Source: Platycnemis pennipes (lineage: Eukaryota; Arthropoda; Insecta; Odonata; Platycnemididae). Taken from it: a stretch of 64,000 nucleotides of DNA. Each line of letters opens with the position of its first letter. The stretch's first letter is position 1. Below the pieces are notes generated by a model. That model made no database searches. It saw nothing but the letters and a program-made list of their open reading frames with translations, and was not told the origin of the DNA. The stretch covers positions 110,071,271-110,135,270 of the forward strand of contig OW121851.1 of the NCBI GenBank assembly GCA_933228895.1, given 5' to 3'. The translations under genes were made by a program, and so were the position numbers. Below are positions 46,136 through 55,740 of this stretch, piece by piece.

Positions 46136-46633
46136 CTACCTTTGTAACAAGGGATACATTTTCATATTTTTTATTCAAGTATTGTCCAATTTACCATTAG
46201 ATAACACGTCAAAACTATTGCTGGTATATTTTTTAGTTTCCTTATGCTTATATATTTTTCCGCCAGAGTGTTTGTGCCATGGCGGAAAACATTTCGCTGC
46301 CTGCCATAAAAACTCGCAATGAAAAATTGTGGATTGTGTTCAGAAAACGTTCTCCATGTAAAAATTCAGTAGGTACTTGTGTTTTGGTATGTGTTCATTA
46401 ATACACGCATAATGGTAGTTTTCTCAATCCGGTTTACTCTCGATGGGACTGTTTTGAAATACTTGTTCCCCGCTGTCTGTGCGGCATAGGTCCCAAAAAA
46501 GTAAATTCTGGGGGAATCATGTCCCCATCAATATTCAGGTGGGGCGCTTTGGGTGGAACTGCATCTGTATCGACCGGAATTCGCTTCTCTTCGAACCCAT
46601 TCATCGGTAGGCATTAATGTGAACCTGCATTGA

Positions 46634-46941
46634 ACATTGTAGGTTTTGAATTTTCGGGTTTCTCCACTGCGTCGTTCAATTGTCCGGAAGATTACATTTT
46701 GCACCCAACGGAGGTGGGTACAAAACAATGGGAGTGCGCCAGCTCTGAACCCCCAATATTTGATCGACTGCAATGACAAGAGGCCTCCCCGAAGACAGCA
46801 TTAAATACCCCGGCCGATCTCATTCAACGGCACGGATCATAGATCTGGTGATGTATCCTGCAATGGGTACGAAAGGCACTCTTCCGAATATTGGAACAAC
46901 GCAGCAGGGAAACCCGAAAATTCAAAACCTACAATCAGATC
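46634..46941. mobile_element. Foldback element (about 65-bp arms)
   Basis: The left arm 46634-46698 and right arm 46873-46941 are inverted and about 85% alike; shared words are ATTGTAGGTTTTGAATTTTC and GGGTTTC. The spacer has no coding potential. The class is unknown. Confidence 0.7.
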
Positions 46942-47305
46942 ACTGCGAAAACCTTCCACAGAAACTGCATTGCACATTTTTGACATCTTTCAATATTTAA
47001 TCAGAGCTAGACTATAGGTCTATTGAGGATTTTATTTGATTTCAATCCACATATATGACTGGTTGTATGATTTATTTTATCAGGCGTTGCTTGTGGAATT
47101 TATTACACATCTAAAATGAAAAATAGTAGCATTATAATTTCACTTTTTATTGATAGAGCATGGCCTGATCTTCGAAGTTGTATGTCGTCATCAGGTGATC
47201 ATGATGACATAAAGTGTCGGCATCCAGGTCACGTGATAACAACTCATTGTGGAATTTGGAAGTTTCTGAGTTACTATTTTTCAGTAGAGACGGTAATTTG
47301 ATCTT

Positions 47306-47392
47306 ATTGATCCAAAGTGCCTGCATTGAACGTTCAGTAACTTCAATGTGAGTTCAGTATATACCTATGCGAGTCATAATTTGCACTTACAT
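47306..47392. repeat. Direct repeat, copy 1
   Basis: ATTGATCCAAAG, CATTGAACGTTCAGTAA, TTCAATGTGAGTTCAGT and TACCTATGCGAG recur in order at 47858-47945. Confidence 0.85.
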
Positions 47393-47857
47393 TGAAATAA
47401 TTTGAAATTTAGGTTGTTGTGATAGTATTGAAACATATAATCTAGATTTGCACTAAGAATAAGGTAGAATATCAATTGAGAAACACATAACGCACCTTTG
47501 CCCAAAAGACGAGAATCAAACCTGTGATAGTTAGGTAGCCAGGGTGGCGCTGTTTCACCTGAGTAACACAGATTGCTTTCGGCACTTCAAACAATTTAAT
47601 TGATATTAAGAGTGACGCAATGGTAGCCATACTGCGAAACTAATAAGTTTTTACAATGATATCGGTTTGCTTGTGATTTTATACTGGACGGCAGGATCTA
47701 TATGGAAATAACTGCGATCATTCATATTTCATACGCCATCATTAAATGTCTCGGTCGTAATTAAATCATTCATGTGTCAGATGCATAACAATATCTAAGT
47801 TTCTCTGTTTAGTACTACAATGAATACAGTATATTTTACCATAAGACTAGTAAATGT

Positions 47858-47945
47858 ATTGATCCAAAGGGTCTTCATTGAACGTTCAGTAAATTCAATG
47901 TGAGTTCAGTTAATAGTTAATACCTATGCGAGCCTTAATGTGTAT
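47858..47945. repeat. Direct repeat, copy 2
   Basis: Partner of 47306-47392, offset about 552 bases, with roughly 88% identity plus a short insertion (TAATAGT). The 465 bases between hold no gene. The pair could be termini of a small element or a local duplication. Confidence 0.85.
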
Positions 47946-48700
47946 TTTGAAGATTTCTCTGGTCTTCTAAAGACATCTTCTGGTCATCTGGCTGTCTGCG
48001 TGCGCATGATAAAAAGGGCTAGAGTTGGGGGCAAACTGTAGTAAGCCTGATTAAAAAGTCAGGATTAACCTATTATATATTTTTAACAGTATGCAATTTG
48101 TACATATAATGGTTTCGAAGTAATAGCTCTGACAGAAACCGAACCAGTGATATGTTAAGTAAATAGTTTTTCACCAGTTGCTATTTCGGGACATCGCTAA
48201 TGGCTTATGACTTATGGCTTATGGATTGCTTTCAACTAATGGTTTACTTTCTACGTTAGCAAATTCAGAAATAATCTCATCCAGCTTTTCCGGCGTTATT
48301 CGTTTTTGATGTCACCTTCTGGTGGGAACAATGATTCTAGGATTCTGTTTGAATGTAACCGCACATATTCATCTAATGAGTTCTTTTAGTTCCAAGTCAA
48401 TGCAATTTATTCTAAAAGTTAGATGGTTATTTGCTTAAACAAGCTAGCTATTCTCTATAACAGTCACCTATTAGGCCTCTTTCAATACGTTTCCTGTAAA
48501 TGAAGCATTTTTATGGATCTAAATCAAGAGAAAAATGACCGGAATAGAATGAAATCTTTCGAGACGTGGGAGTGAAGGAGAATGAGGAATGTGCCATGCA
48601 CGGAAAAACACGCAAATGATGCTGAAATTGGTTGGAAGGGTAGAAGATCACTGTCAAAAATTCGGAGGTTGGTTAGAGAATTGAAATTCTGTAAGCCATT
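47946..48700. other. Non-coding stretch
   Basis: No supported feature. A poly-C run (48705-48718) marks the 5' edge of the next element. Confidence 0.4.
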
Positions 48701-48733
48701 CTGCCCCCCCCCCCCCCACCAACTTCAAGACCC

Positions 48734-49262
48734 CCTCATTTTTACCTATTCCCAAAAATCCATAAGCCCAACAATCCAGGACGCCCCATTGTCTCCAGCA
48801 CCAATTCTCCCACCGAGCGCATCTCCGCCCTCGTCGACCATTGCCTGCAACCCATAGTCACTTCCCTTCCCTCTTTCATAAAAGACTCCTACCATTTTTG
48901 ACCTACTCCACTCCGTCCCTATCACTGACGCCAATCTTATTATGGCCACGATTGATGTTAATTCACTTTACATATCTATTCCACATAATGAGGGCCTAGA
49001 ATCACTCCGTTACTACCTCTCACAACGACAGACACCACATTCTCACTCAATTCATTGTCCGCCTCGCCGAAATGGTACTTACAAAGAACTTCTCGTTTAA
49101 TGGCCAATTTTTCCTTCAAACCCAAGGCACCGCTATGGGTACCCGCATGGCACCTTCCTACGCCAACCTATTCATGGAGCACCTCGAAAGTACTTTCCTA
49201 TGCAAATAAACCCTTCAACCTCTCTTCTGGGCTCGCTATAGTGACGATATTTTTCTCCTCTG
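48734..49262 (+). pseudogene. PLE reverse transcriptase remnant
   Basis: Blocks in order: FYLFPKIHKPNNPGRPIVSS and SPTERISALVDH, a stop after KDSYHF near 48899, then (new frame) ATIDVNSLYISIPHNEGL with the first catalytic Asp, then (new frame) GTAMGTRMAPSYANLFM at 49123-49176 and ARYSDDIFLL at 49231-49260. GTAMGTRMAPSYANLFM is the hallmark of PLE RTs. The catalytic box reads YSDD where PLEs usually have YIDD. At least two frameshifts and stops are present. Confidence 0.88.
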
Positions 49263-49399
49263 ACCCCATGATATGAATCCCTTCTTTCTTTCTTAAATTC
49301 CTAAAATGCCTCTTCCTCATTTTTCTTCATCTCACCCATCTCCGAATCCTCAATCACTTTTTTAGATATCAGTATCCTCTTGAAAAATCAATAATTCAT

Positions 49400-49790
49400 T
49401 ACCTCTGTTCACAAAAAACCTACAAATCATGAACAATACCTTCACTTCCAAAGTTGCCACCCGCCACATATCAAGCGTTCGATCTCGTTCTCCCTCTCCA
49501 CCCGAGGACACCGCGTATGCAACAACGCCTCTTCCCTCCAAAAATATACGGACAGCCTCCATCACTCCCTCAAGAAGCGCGGGCACCCCGAAAAACTACT
49601 CCATAAGAAAATCCTCCCATCCACCGCCAAATTCATCCCCCCGTGTCAAGTCTGACTCCCCACACACCCTTGATGTCTTCACAACTTACATTCCCGGCGC
49701 CGATAGAACCAATAAGATCCTCAAAGACTTGTTCCCTATTATAAAGAACTTCCACTTCCACTTCTCTTCTTCTGCCCACCTGCCCCTAAG
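49400..49790 (+). pseudogene. PLE linker region between RT and endonuclease
   Basis: One frame reads SVHKKPTNHEQYLHFQSCHP, then PPHIKRSISFSLSTRGHRVC, ending at a stop near 49650. A second frame continues FTTYIPGADRTNKILKDLFP to about 49790. These match the usual KPT-x-xxYLH and HP blocks after the PLE RT. At least one frameshift separates them. Confidence 0.78.
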
Positions 49791-50272
49791 TCTGCGTCAA
49801 ACGCCCGGCGAACTTACGTGATATTTTCAAATCCTCTAGGCCCTCCCTCCAACCACCACCCACCCGCTCTACTTTTTCATCGCCTTGCCACCGCCCCAAA
49901 TGTAAGTGCTGCCCGTTTCTTCGTCCCACACGTCCCATCAATCGGTCTTCTACTACGGCGACCTGCACCTCCATCAACTCCATCTATCGCCTCTCCTGTA
50001 CTTTTTGTCCATCTTTTTACATTGGCGAGACCACCACCCCACTGTCAATCCATATGAATGGCCATCGTCATTCCACCAAATCTCCTCCCTTCCTTGATCC
50101 CATTCCGAAGCACACCGCTTCCCACAGTCACCCTTCAGACCATTGCTTTTCCTTCAATATCATTGAAGTCCTCCCCAAATCTGCCGCAAGAATAGAAATG
50201 AGAACCAGAGAATCCGCCCATATAATCGTTTCAAAGGCCTGGGAGTATCCAGGTCTCAACCAGCATCACTGA
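49790..50272 (+). pseudogene. PLE GIY-YIG endonuclease remnant
   Basis: An open frame of about 160 codons without a start Met. It holds RRPANLRDIF-like sequence, the Cys cluster PKCKCC, then SINSIYRLSCTFCPSFYIGE (GIY-YIG core with its flanking Cys residues), SIHMNGHRHS, PKHTASHSHP and a final EYPGLNQHH before TGA at 50270-50272. This domain nicks the target DNA in PLEs. It is the best-preserved part of the element. Confidence 0.85.
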
Positions 50273-50459
50273 GAGTCCCTATTGGTCACCTTTTCCTCCC
50301 CACCACTCTCCTCTCTTTCCCTCACCCTTTTCCCTTTCCAGCTCCTTACACTCCGTGGAGAACGTCACTTTCTGGATCGAGAATGGCCCCATGAGCGTCG
50401 AAACGTCTCCAAGATAACTGTGTGAGTGTCTCCTTTTTTCATGTGTCTATGTTTAGTTT

Positions 50460-50510
50460 TCAGTCTCTTTTTGTGTGTGTGTTTATATACATACACGCAC
50501 ACACAGCTCC
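50460..50510. repeat. (GT)n ... (AC)n microsatellite pair
   Basis: TTTTTGTGTGTGTGTTTAT is followed by ATACACGCACACACAG, so the two dinucleotide runs are complementary and could fold into a short hairpin. Confidence 0.8.
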
Positions 50511-52189
50511 GCATTGCATCACTTCGCACCATATTTGTCGCTTGCAGCGTAAAAGGTTCACTTAGTTTTATTGTGGAATTCGTGATCTCCAATTTCCAGC
50601 TCTTGAATTTAATTATTTTTTGTCAAATAGAATTTAAAGAGTGAAAACTATATGTATTTTGAATTGATTTGATAGTGCATACTGTTCTTTCCTTACATCT
50701 GACCTATCTCTTCGCTATCCGCAAAATGCAATTGATGAATACCGCGAGAGAATTAAATAATCATATTCAATTTAATAGATTCGAGTTGATGCGACTGAAT
50801 GGAATTCTTCGTTTATCATGCTAAGTGGAAAATTCACCGAGAGCTATTTGAGGTGATGACAGGAAGTTGATGAATTTGGAAAATACATTTGGGAGTGATT
50901 TGCATAATCATGGGTGTAAAAATGTTAAAGGGGGTTTCATAAGTTTCCGTGATCGTTCTCCTTATTGATACGGTGAGATTCACATTCCTTAAGTAGTTCC
51001 AGCAAAAGTTAACTTTTTGCAAATTACTGTGACTTTTGTCATTGTTGTATTGGAATGCGCTGGTGCTGTACGTTAATAAATTAGAGTTTTGCTCTTTAAA
51101 TTTTACCCATCAAATTTGTCTAATTTTTCAATACAACTATTTTCTGTCCACCAACTACACCTGTCCACCGTCAGGTTCATGACCTATTCTTGACTATTTA
51201 TGACCCTGTGAAGTGTGGGTATCTTAATCAAGCAATTGTACTTGTTAATCGTATTTTAATAGCACATTGTAAATTTTACACATTAAATATACCTACTATT
51301 AAAATAACAATAAGCTACTTAATAGAAACAAGTTTATATTTGTTTAGCCTGTAGAATTAGTTTTTGCTGTTGGTTTTGTCTTATTTTTTGCATATGTTGT
51401 TAAAGTAGTACAATTTGATTGTAGGATATACACATTTTTCTAATTTAAGGGTGTTTGCTATTATGTAAACGAATATATAATGCTAATGGTAGTTTTTTGA
51501 GGCTTAGTACGCGTATATGAGACAGGCTTTTATACTCTCTACGTGATTTTAATATACTATGTTATGTATTTTACTAATGCCATATGTGGCGCGTAGTGAA
51601 AAAGATTACCATTCTGACAACTTTGTGTTTGGTCTATGGTATCATGTTTTGCTACACAGCGATGCGGTCGCGAGATTAAGAGGGTAGAAAACTGGGAAAG
51701 ATAAATAGACCCAGCAATTGGGAACCGACGTTGCCGTCAAGTAGTTCCGACGGTCATAAAGTTCACTTGATGGAGAAAGGGATGGATATGACTTCGCGGA
51801 AAAAAATTTCTCTCGACTGTCTGGGAGGAGATGCCTTTTTATGGGTGTGAAACGTCGTCTAGGGCATCGAATGGGGAACTTCCTAATTTCCCATCCTATT
51901 TCTCTCCCTGGAGCTGCAGAGGGAGGGGTATTTCTACCCCTTCCTTTTTCGACCCCGAGAGTGACAGGCTATGTAAGAGGACGTGAGGTACTGAGTGAAG
52001 GTTATTGCGCATCACAGCGGCATTCCACATGAACCTCTTCGCAGTATCTCAGCCATTAGGGTCAGATTCATTGCCTCTTGAACTTTGCTGGCTCAGAAAA
52101 ATCTCCCCTTATTGGCATTGTAGCTATTCGAAGAAGGCTAAGGTCATATAAGCCATAAAGGATGTGGGAGTAATTGGCTATTGGTAGTT
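50511..52189. other. Non-coding stretch
   Basis: No supported feature. Confidence 0.45.
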
Positions 52190-52335
52190 ATCTTTCAGGG
52201 AGTGGAGGAAATTAATGAAAAAAAACTTAATTGTCCTTAGCCAACTCTTACGGAAGGGCGCCTAGGGGTCCACGGTAAAAGACCTCATCCGACGTGTGGA
52301 GATTGAACTCGAAGTGCTCTCTTCACAGTAAATGA
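52190..52335 (-). mobile_element. Degenerate SINE (family 1)
   Basis: Words such as AGGGAGTGGAGGAAAT, GCCAACTCTTACGGAAGG, GGGCGCCTAGGGGTCCAC and AAGACCTCATCCGACG follow the order of 63230-63355, in the same orientation. It is strongly diverged and the head is lost. Confidence 0.55.
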
Positions 52336-53714
52336 GTGGAGATCGATATACCAATCAAAAATATTTGCCAGCACTAGTATTGGAACGCGGTTTCTAGGAA
52401 AAGCGTGATGAAACTCTTAACGAAACGCAGAAAGTAGCTACAGATGAACCTTCTTCGCAGTGCCATATCTAAATTAATTAACTATCAATCCACCAGTAAA
52501 TGGTGCCGGGATATGTTTGCGAAGAGCTTGGTAATTATTTAAGCATTAAATTTGTCCTTGAGAATCAGGTAGTTTATGTGTAAATGTAAAATAATTTTTT
52601 ACTCCAACGTAATATTATAATCCCAATTTGTGATCCAGTGATCCAGCACATTGTAATTTTTACACATTTTTGATTCAGTGATCAGTGAACATGAATTTTA
52701 GGTGAGGGATCACTTAAAATTCAGTTATAAAATTTGGTTACATTTTTCACGTTAAATATCGATCATCAGATTTACTCAAATAATAATTTGTGAGACCTAA
52801 GGTCTGAGGTAATCCCAATGTGCTATGTTATTGATATAGTCTCTGCTTCAATACTAGCGATGGATATCAAAACATTCACTTTGCAAAAATTTTAAATAAC
52901 CTTACAGCAATAGTATATTAAATGCGTCTATCAGCTTGAATTTCTCTCTGTATCATCGTACTAGATGCGATAATTAGATGCCCTTATGCGGAGAGATGAA
53001 TTAAGAAAAAATTCGGATTAAAGAAGGAGAAGGCATTTCTTCTGAGATAAAATATCAGGGTAAGAATTCTGAATAAAATTAATGATTTAGTTACTCCTGA
53101 TTTCTGTTTCAGAATATTTACTGCTTTACTAAATTTGAAAGCAGTTTTTGGCTCGCAGAAGTGAATATTCGGTATTTAATTTCCTTACAGTATCACGGAA
53201 GGAGTATTTAGTAGTTAAAATATTTAATGTGAAATTAGAGGCCACTTAATGCGTACTGAAATTATGTCTGGACCGTGTATGACCATTTGGTTCCTAATCT
53301 TTCCTTCTCTCGGATTTTTATAATGCTTTCTACCTATTGGCTTCATGTAATGCAAGGAGGGCATTTCATCGGCTCTCTCCTCAGTGGATACCATAAAAAT
53401 ATTGTGAACCATTTTTTTTCTTTCAATCCTTTTATTGCACTCCACACATTATAATATTGTAGTTTTAAATGAATTTTGGAATAAAGCATTTCGTTTGAGG
53501 CCATAGATTTTCTTTAAGCTCCTTAGACATTGCGAATGCAGCAAACAGTGTTCTTAAAGAATCCCGTTTCCATGCGATTATATTATTTAGGCAAGTTCTT
53601 CTTCGTAGATTGTTTTTTTATGTCTATTTCTTTAATTTTACGGGACCATAGATTGAAATAATGATATCAAAATATTATGCATCACGAGTTGCGAATATCT
53701 TTTCCTAGCAGCAA
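52336..53714. other. Non-coding stretch
   Basis: No supported feature. Confidence 0.45.
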
Positions 53715-53753
53715 ACTAGGTGCTTTGCTTTTCCTAAAAGCAAAGCACCTAGT
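53715..53753. repeat. Perfect 18-bp hairpin with 3-base loop
   Basis: ACTAGGTGCTTTGCTTTT (53715-53732) and its exact complement (53736-53753) are separated by CCT. There is no mismatch. It may be a small palindromic insertion or a structured RNA, but the stem is shorter than a typical animal microRNA precursor. Confidence 0.9.
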
Positions 53754-54989
53754 CTGAAAGTATTAGATCCGCCCTGGATATATCAATTATTAGATCAATC
53801 CATTCGTTTTAAACGCCAAGAAGAAAAGCAAGACCTTTCCTGCTTTAAGTCACTGAATAGGATATTAGCAATGCATTGTAGTAGGCAAGTTTCCTTTTCT
53901 TAGCCACCTGTGATTCAACTGCGAGATACCCCTTTCAGAAATATTACATCACATCATGATCATGCGTTTTTTTCCAATGATACCGCGTGAGGTCGAATTT
54001 GGACCAATTCTTTCGCCATAGGATTTTCATGGCTTGAAAAAATACCGATTCACAGTTTCCATTTGGATAGAATATTTCTAAATCACTTCCAGTTTTAGGA
54101 TTATCTTCGATTATGTACTAATAGGAAGAAGAAAGCGTATGCAAATAGCTGCATATTTAGCAGATTTTTAATGTACACAGGTTCGTTTCCTTGTCAAATT
54201 TGTAAATTTTTTTTGCAAGAAAAAAATTTATATTTTCAGCCAGATTTGGTCCAGAGTGAGAACGATGATGATGAACTTCCTGGATGTTTTTTTCCTACGA
54301 AGATGGCTCCATCGGGTCTTTTTTATTCTGATTATCATTCGCACGAAACACCAAACTCATTGTAGTTCAGCAGTTACTGCTTGGAATCAATTTTAATGAA
54401 ATCAAACTAGGTTCCTAGGGTAGAGATTTTTGATTTAGGAATCAAGAACGTGTTTATAGCGGTAAAAATCCTTTAATTTACAATTTCGTTTTTCAGCGAT
54501 GTGAGTGCAAGTATCTTCATATATAAATGGACCACAGACTAATGTGAGAGAGCACCTACCTTGCCTCGTCTCCCCTTTCCACTCCCACCACGCTCACCGC
54601 CAATGGCTTCCGCCCGAAATCGGTGCGAGGGAAACAAAAGCGAAACGGGAGGCGAGGCAGACAGACAGTCGATGCTTGGCGCGAGCAAACTCTTTCCCAG
54701 AGAGGCTCGTGAATTATTCTAGCGGGGATGGACGCGCCGTATGGGGCTATCGTACTTGGGAGAGAGAGAAAGATGAAGTGAAAGGCATGTATACGTATAC
54801 GGAATATCTCCTCCTAAAGCTCATGTGTGAGTGCACAGCCACTGGTAAAGTCGGGCAAAACGTCGACTTTGAAAACACCTTATTATAACTTTTAATAATA
54901 TTACGTGACAGTGTAGATAGCATAGATTTAGGAGACGGCCAACCACCGAGTTTCATTGGCCCATTTAGTGCGGATCCAATAGGAGAAAA
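53754..54989. other. Non-coding stretch, CpG-richer at 54560-54760
   Basis: The 127-codon frame 54505-54888 (+) has no recognisable motif. A weak inverted repeat (TTGCCTCGTCTCCC with GGGAGGCGAGGCAG, 54560-54660) lies in it. A candidate splice acceptor (TTTATATTTTCAG, 54228-54240) precedes a 41-codon open frame, but nothing supports an exon. Confidence 0.35.
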
Positions 54990-55079
54990 GGATAGTGCAC
55001 GCTTGGTGATCTTCACCCCCTTTCACACACACTCGAGGTGGCTTGCAGGGTATCCTGTATCCTGATGTAGATGTAGATA
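54990..55079 (+). mobile_element. Retroelement 3' end with GATGTA tail
   Basis: GGTGGCTTGCAGGGTATCCT, then GTATCCTGATGTAGATGTAG, has the look of a SINE or LINE 3' end with a hexamer tail. The last 16 bases of the window (ACATCTACGTCTACAC) are the complement of a similar tail. Confidence 0.4.
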
Positions 55080-55229
55080 GTATAGACGTGCAATGGAAGG
55101 AGGTGGGAGGGAAATGCGGTCTAATTATTTAAGTTTACCCTTACCATTAGACCCTTACGGGTTTAATATTAGACGTACCATTTGACCGACAGGTTATTGA
55201 ACTTTGAGTGATCTTCACATAGCTCTCAT

Positions 55230-55644
55230 CAGTGGCGCACCCACGGGGGGGGACAAAGGAGCCTTGCCCCCCCCCCACCCCTTAGTTCTCTTCAAAACCC
55301 AAATTAATCTTTGCCAAGCCACAGTCACATGGTAGCAGCAATTGGAAAAATAGTAAAAACTTGTCGCATCATTTTACTCGAGTTTGACTATACCAAAGAT
55401 AAAGGAAGAAATCTTTTATATGTGCTGTGACACATTACTAATTTGGCATAGGCCTAAAAGTTTATGACTATTTTTGCCTGTCAATACGATATGGCTACTT
55501 ATAGGATGCATATATGTAATAACTAATATGGCCTACTTGCATTCTAAATATACTGATTAAAAGAAGATTTTGGTTACACTTTGCCAAAGATCGAGCGGTT
55601 GGCGCCCCCCACCCTCCCATAAAAAAAATCTGGATGCTCCGCTG
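55230..55644. mobile_element. hAT-type MITE with 8-bp target duplication
   Basis: The left end is CAGTGGCGCACCC and the right end, reverse-complemented, is CAGCGGAGCATCC (10 of 13 match), typical hAT termini. The exact 8-bp direct repeat GCTCTCAT flanks it (55222-55229 and 55645-55652). The 415-bp interior has no transposase. A G8 and a C10 run near the left end can pair. Confidence 0.92.
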
Positions 55645-55684
55645 GCTCTCATGCCCATTATCCTATCAAAAGATATCGGAAACT

Positions 55685-55740
55685 GACGGGCTTCGAACCC
55701 GTACCCTCAGGTGAAATTACAGTTCTTTGGCCACCTCACT
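55685..55740 (-). mobile_element. tRNA-like SINE remnant
   Basis: Reverse-complemented, GGGTACGGGTTCGAAGCCCG has a perfect T-arm-like stem and B-box; GTGAGGTGGCCAAAGAAC may be the A-box side. It is too short and irregular for a working tRNA. Confidence 0.5.

Larger units (their letters stand above)
48721..50415 (+). mobile_element. Penelope-like element (PLE), 5'-truncated and decayed
   Basis: PLEs are retroelements that join a telomerase-like RT to a GIY-YIG endonuclease. Here the order of blocks is complete from the RT fingers to the endonuclease and into the 3' terminal repeat, but several frameshifts and stops break the frame. The 5' edge is near the poly-C run at 48705-48718. After the coding part, the stretch 50371-50410 (CCCCATGAGCGTCGAAACGT) resembles the hammerhead remnant expected in a PLE terminal repeat. 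Confidence 0.88.

Noticed and set aside
47160..47215. CTGATGA-like and CGAA boxes on the minus strand (possible hammerhead)
   Set aside because: The GAAA box reads CGAAG and no stem II forms; too degenerate to call.
54171..54365. Possible terminal exon after TTTATATTTTCAG at 54228-54240
   Set aside because: A short acidic frame follows, but there is no nearby polyadenylation signal and no recognisable domain.
54505..54888. 127-codon plus-strand frame in CpG-richer sequence
   Set aside because: No motif, no convincing splice sites, and no conservation evidence available.
55685..55740. Possible tRNA gene on the minus strand
   Set aside because: Only the T-arm half is convincing; the rest does not form a cloverleaf.
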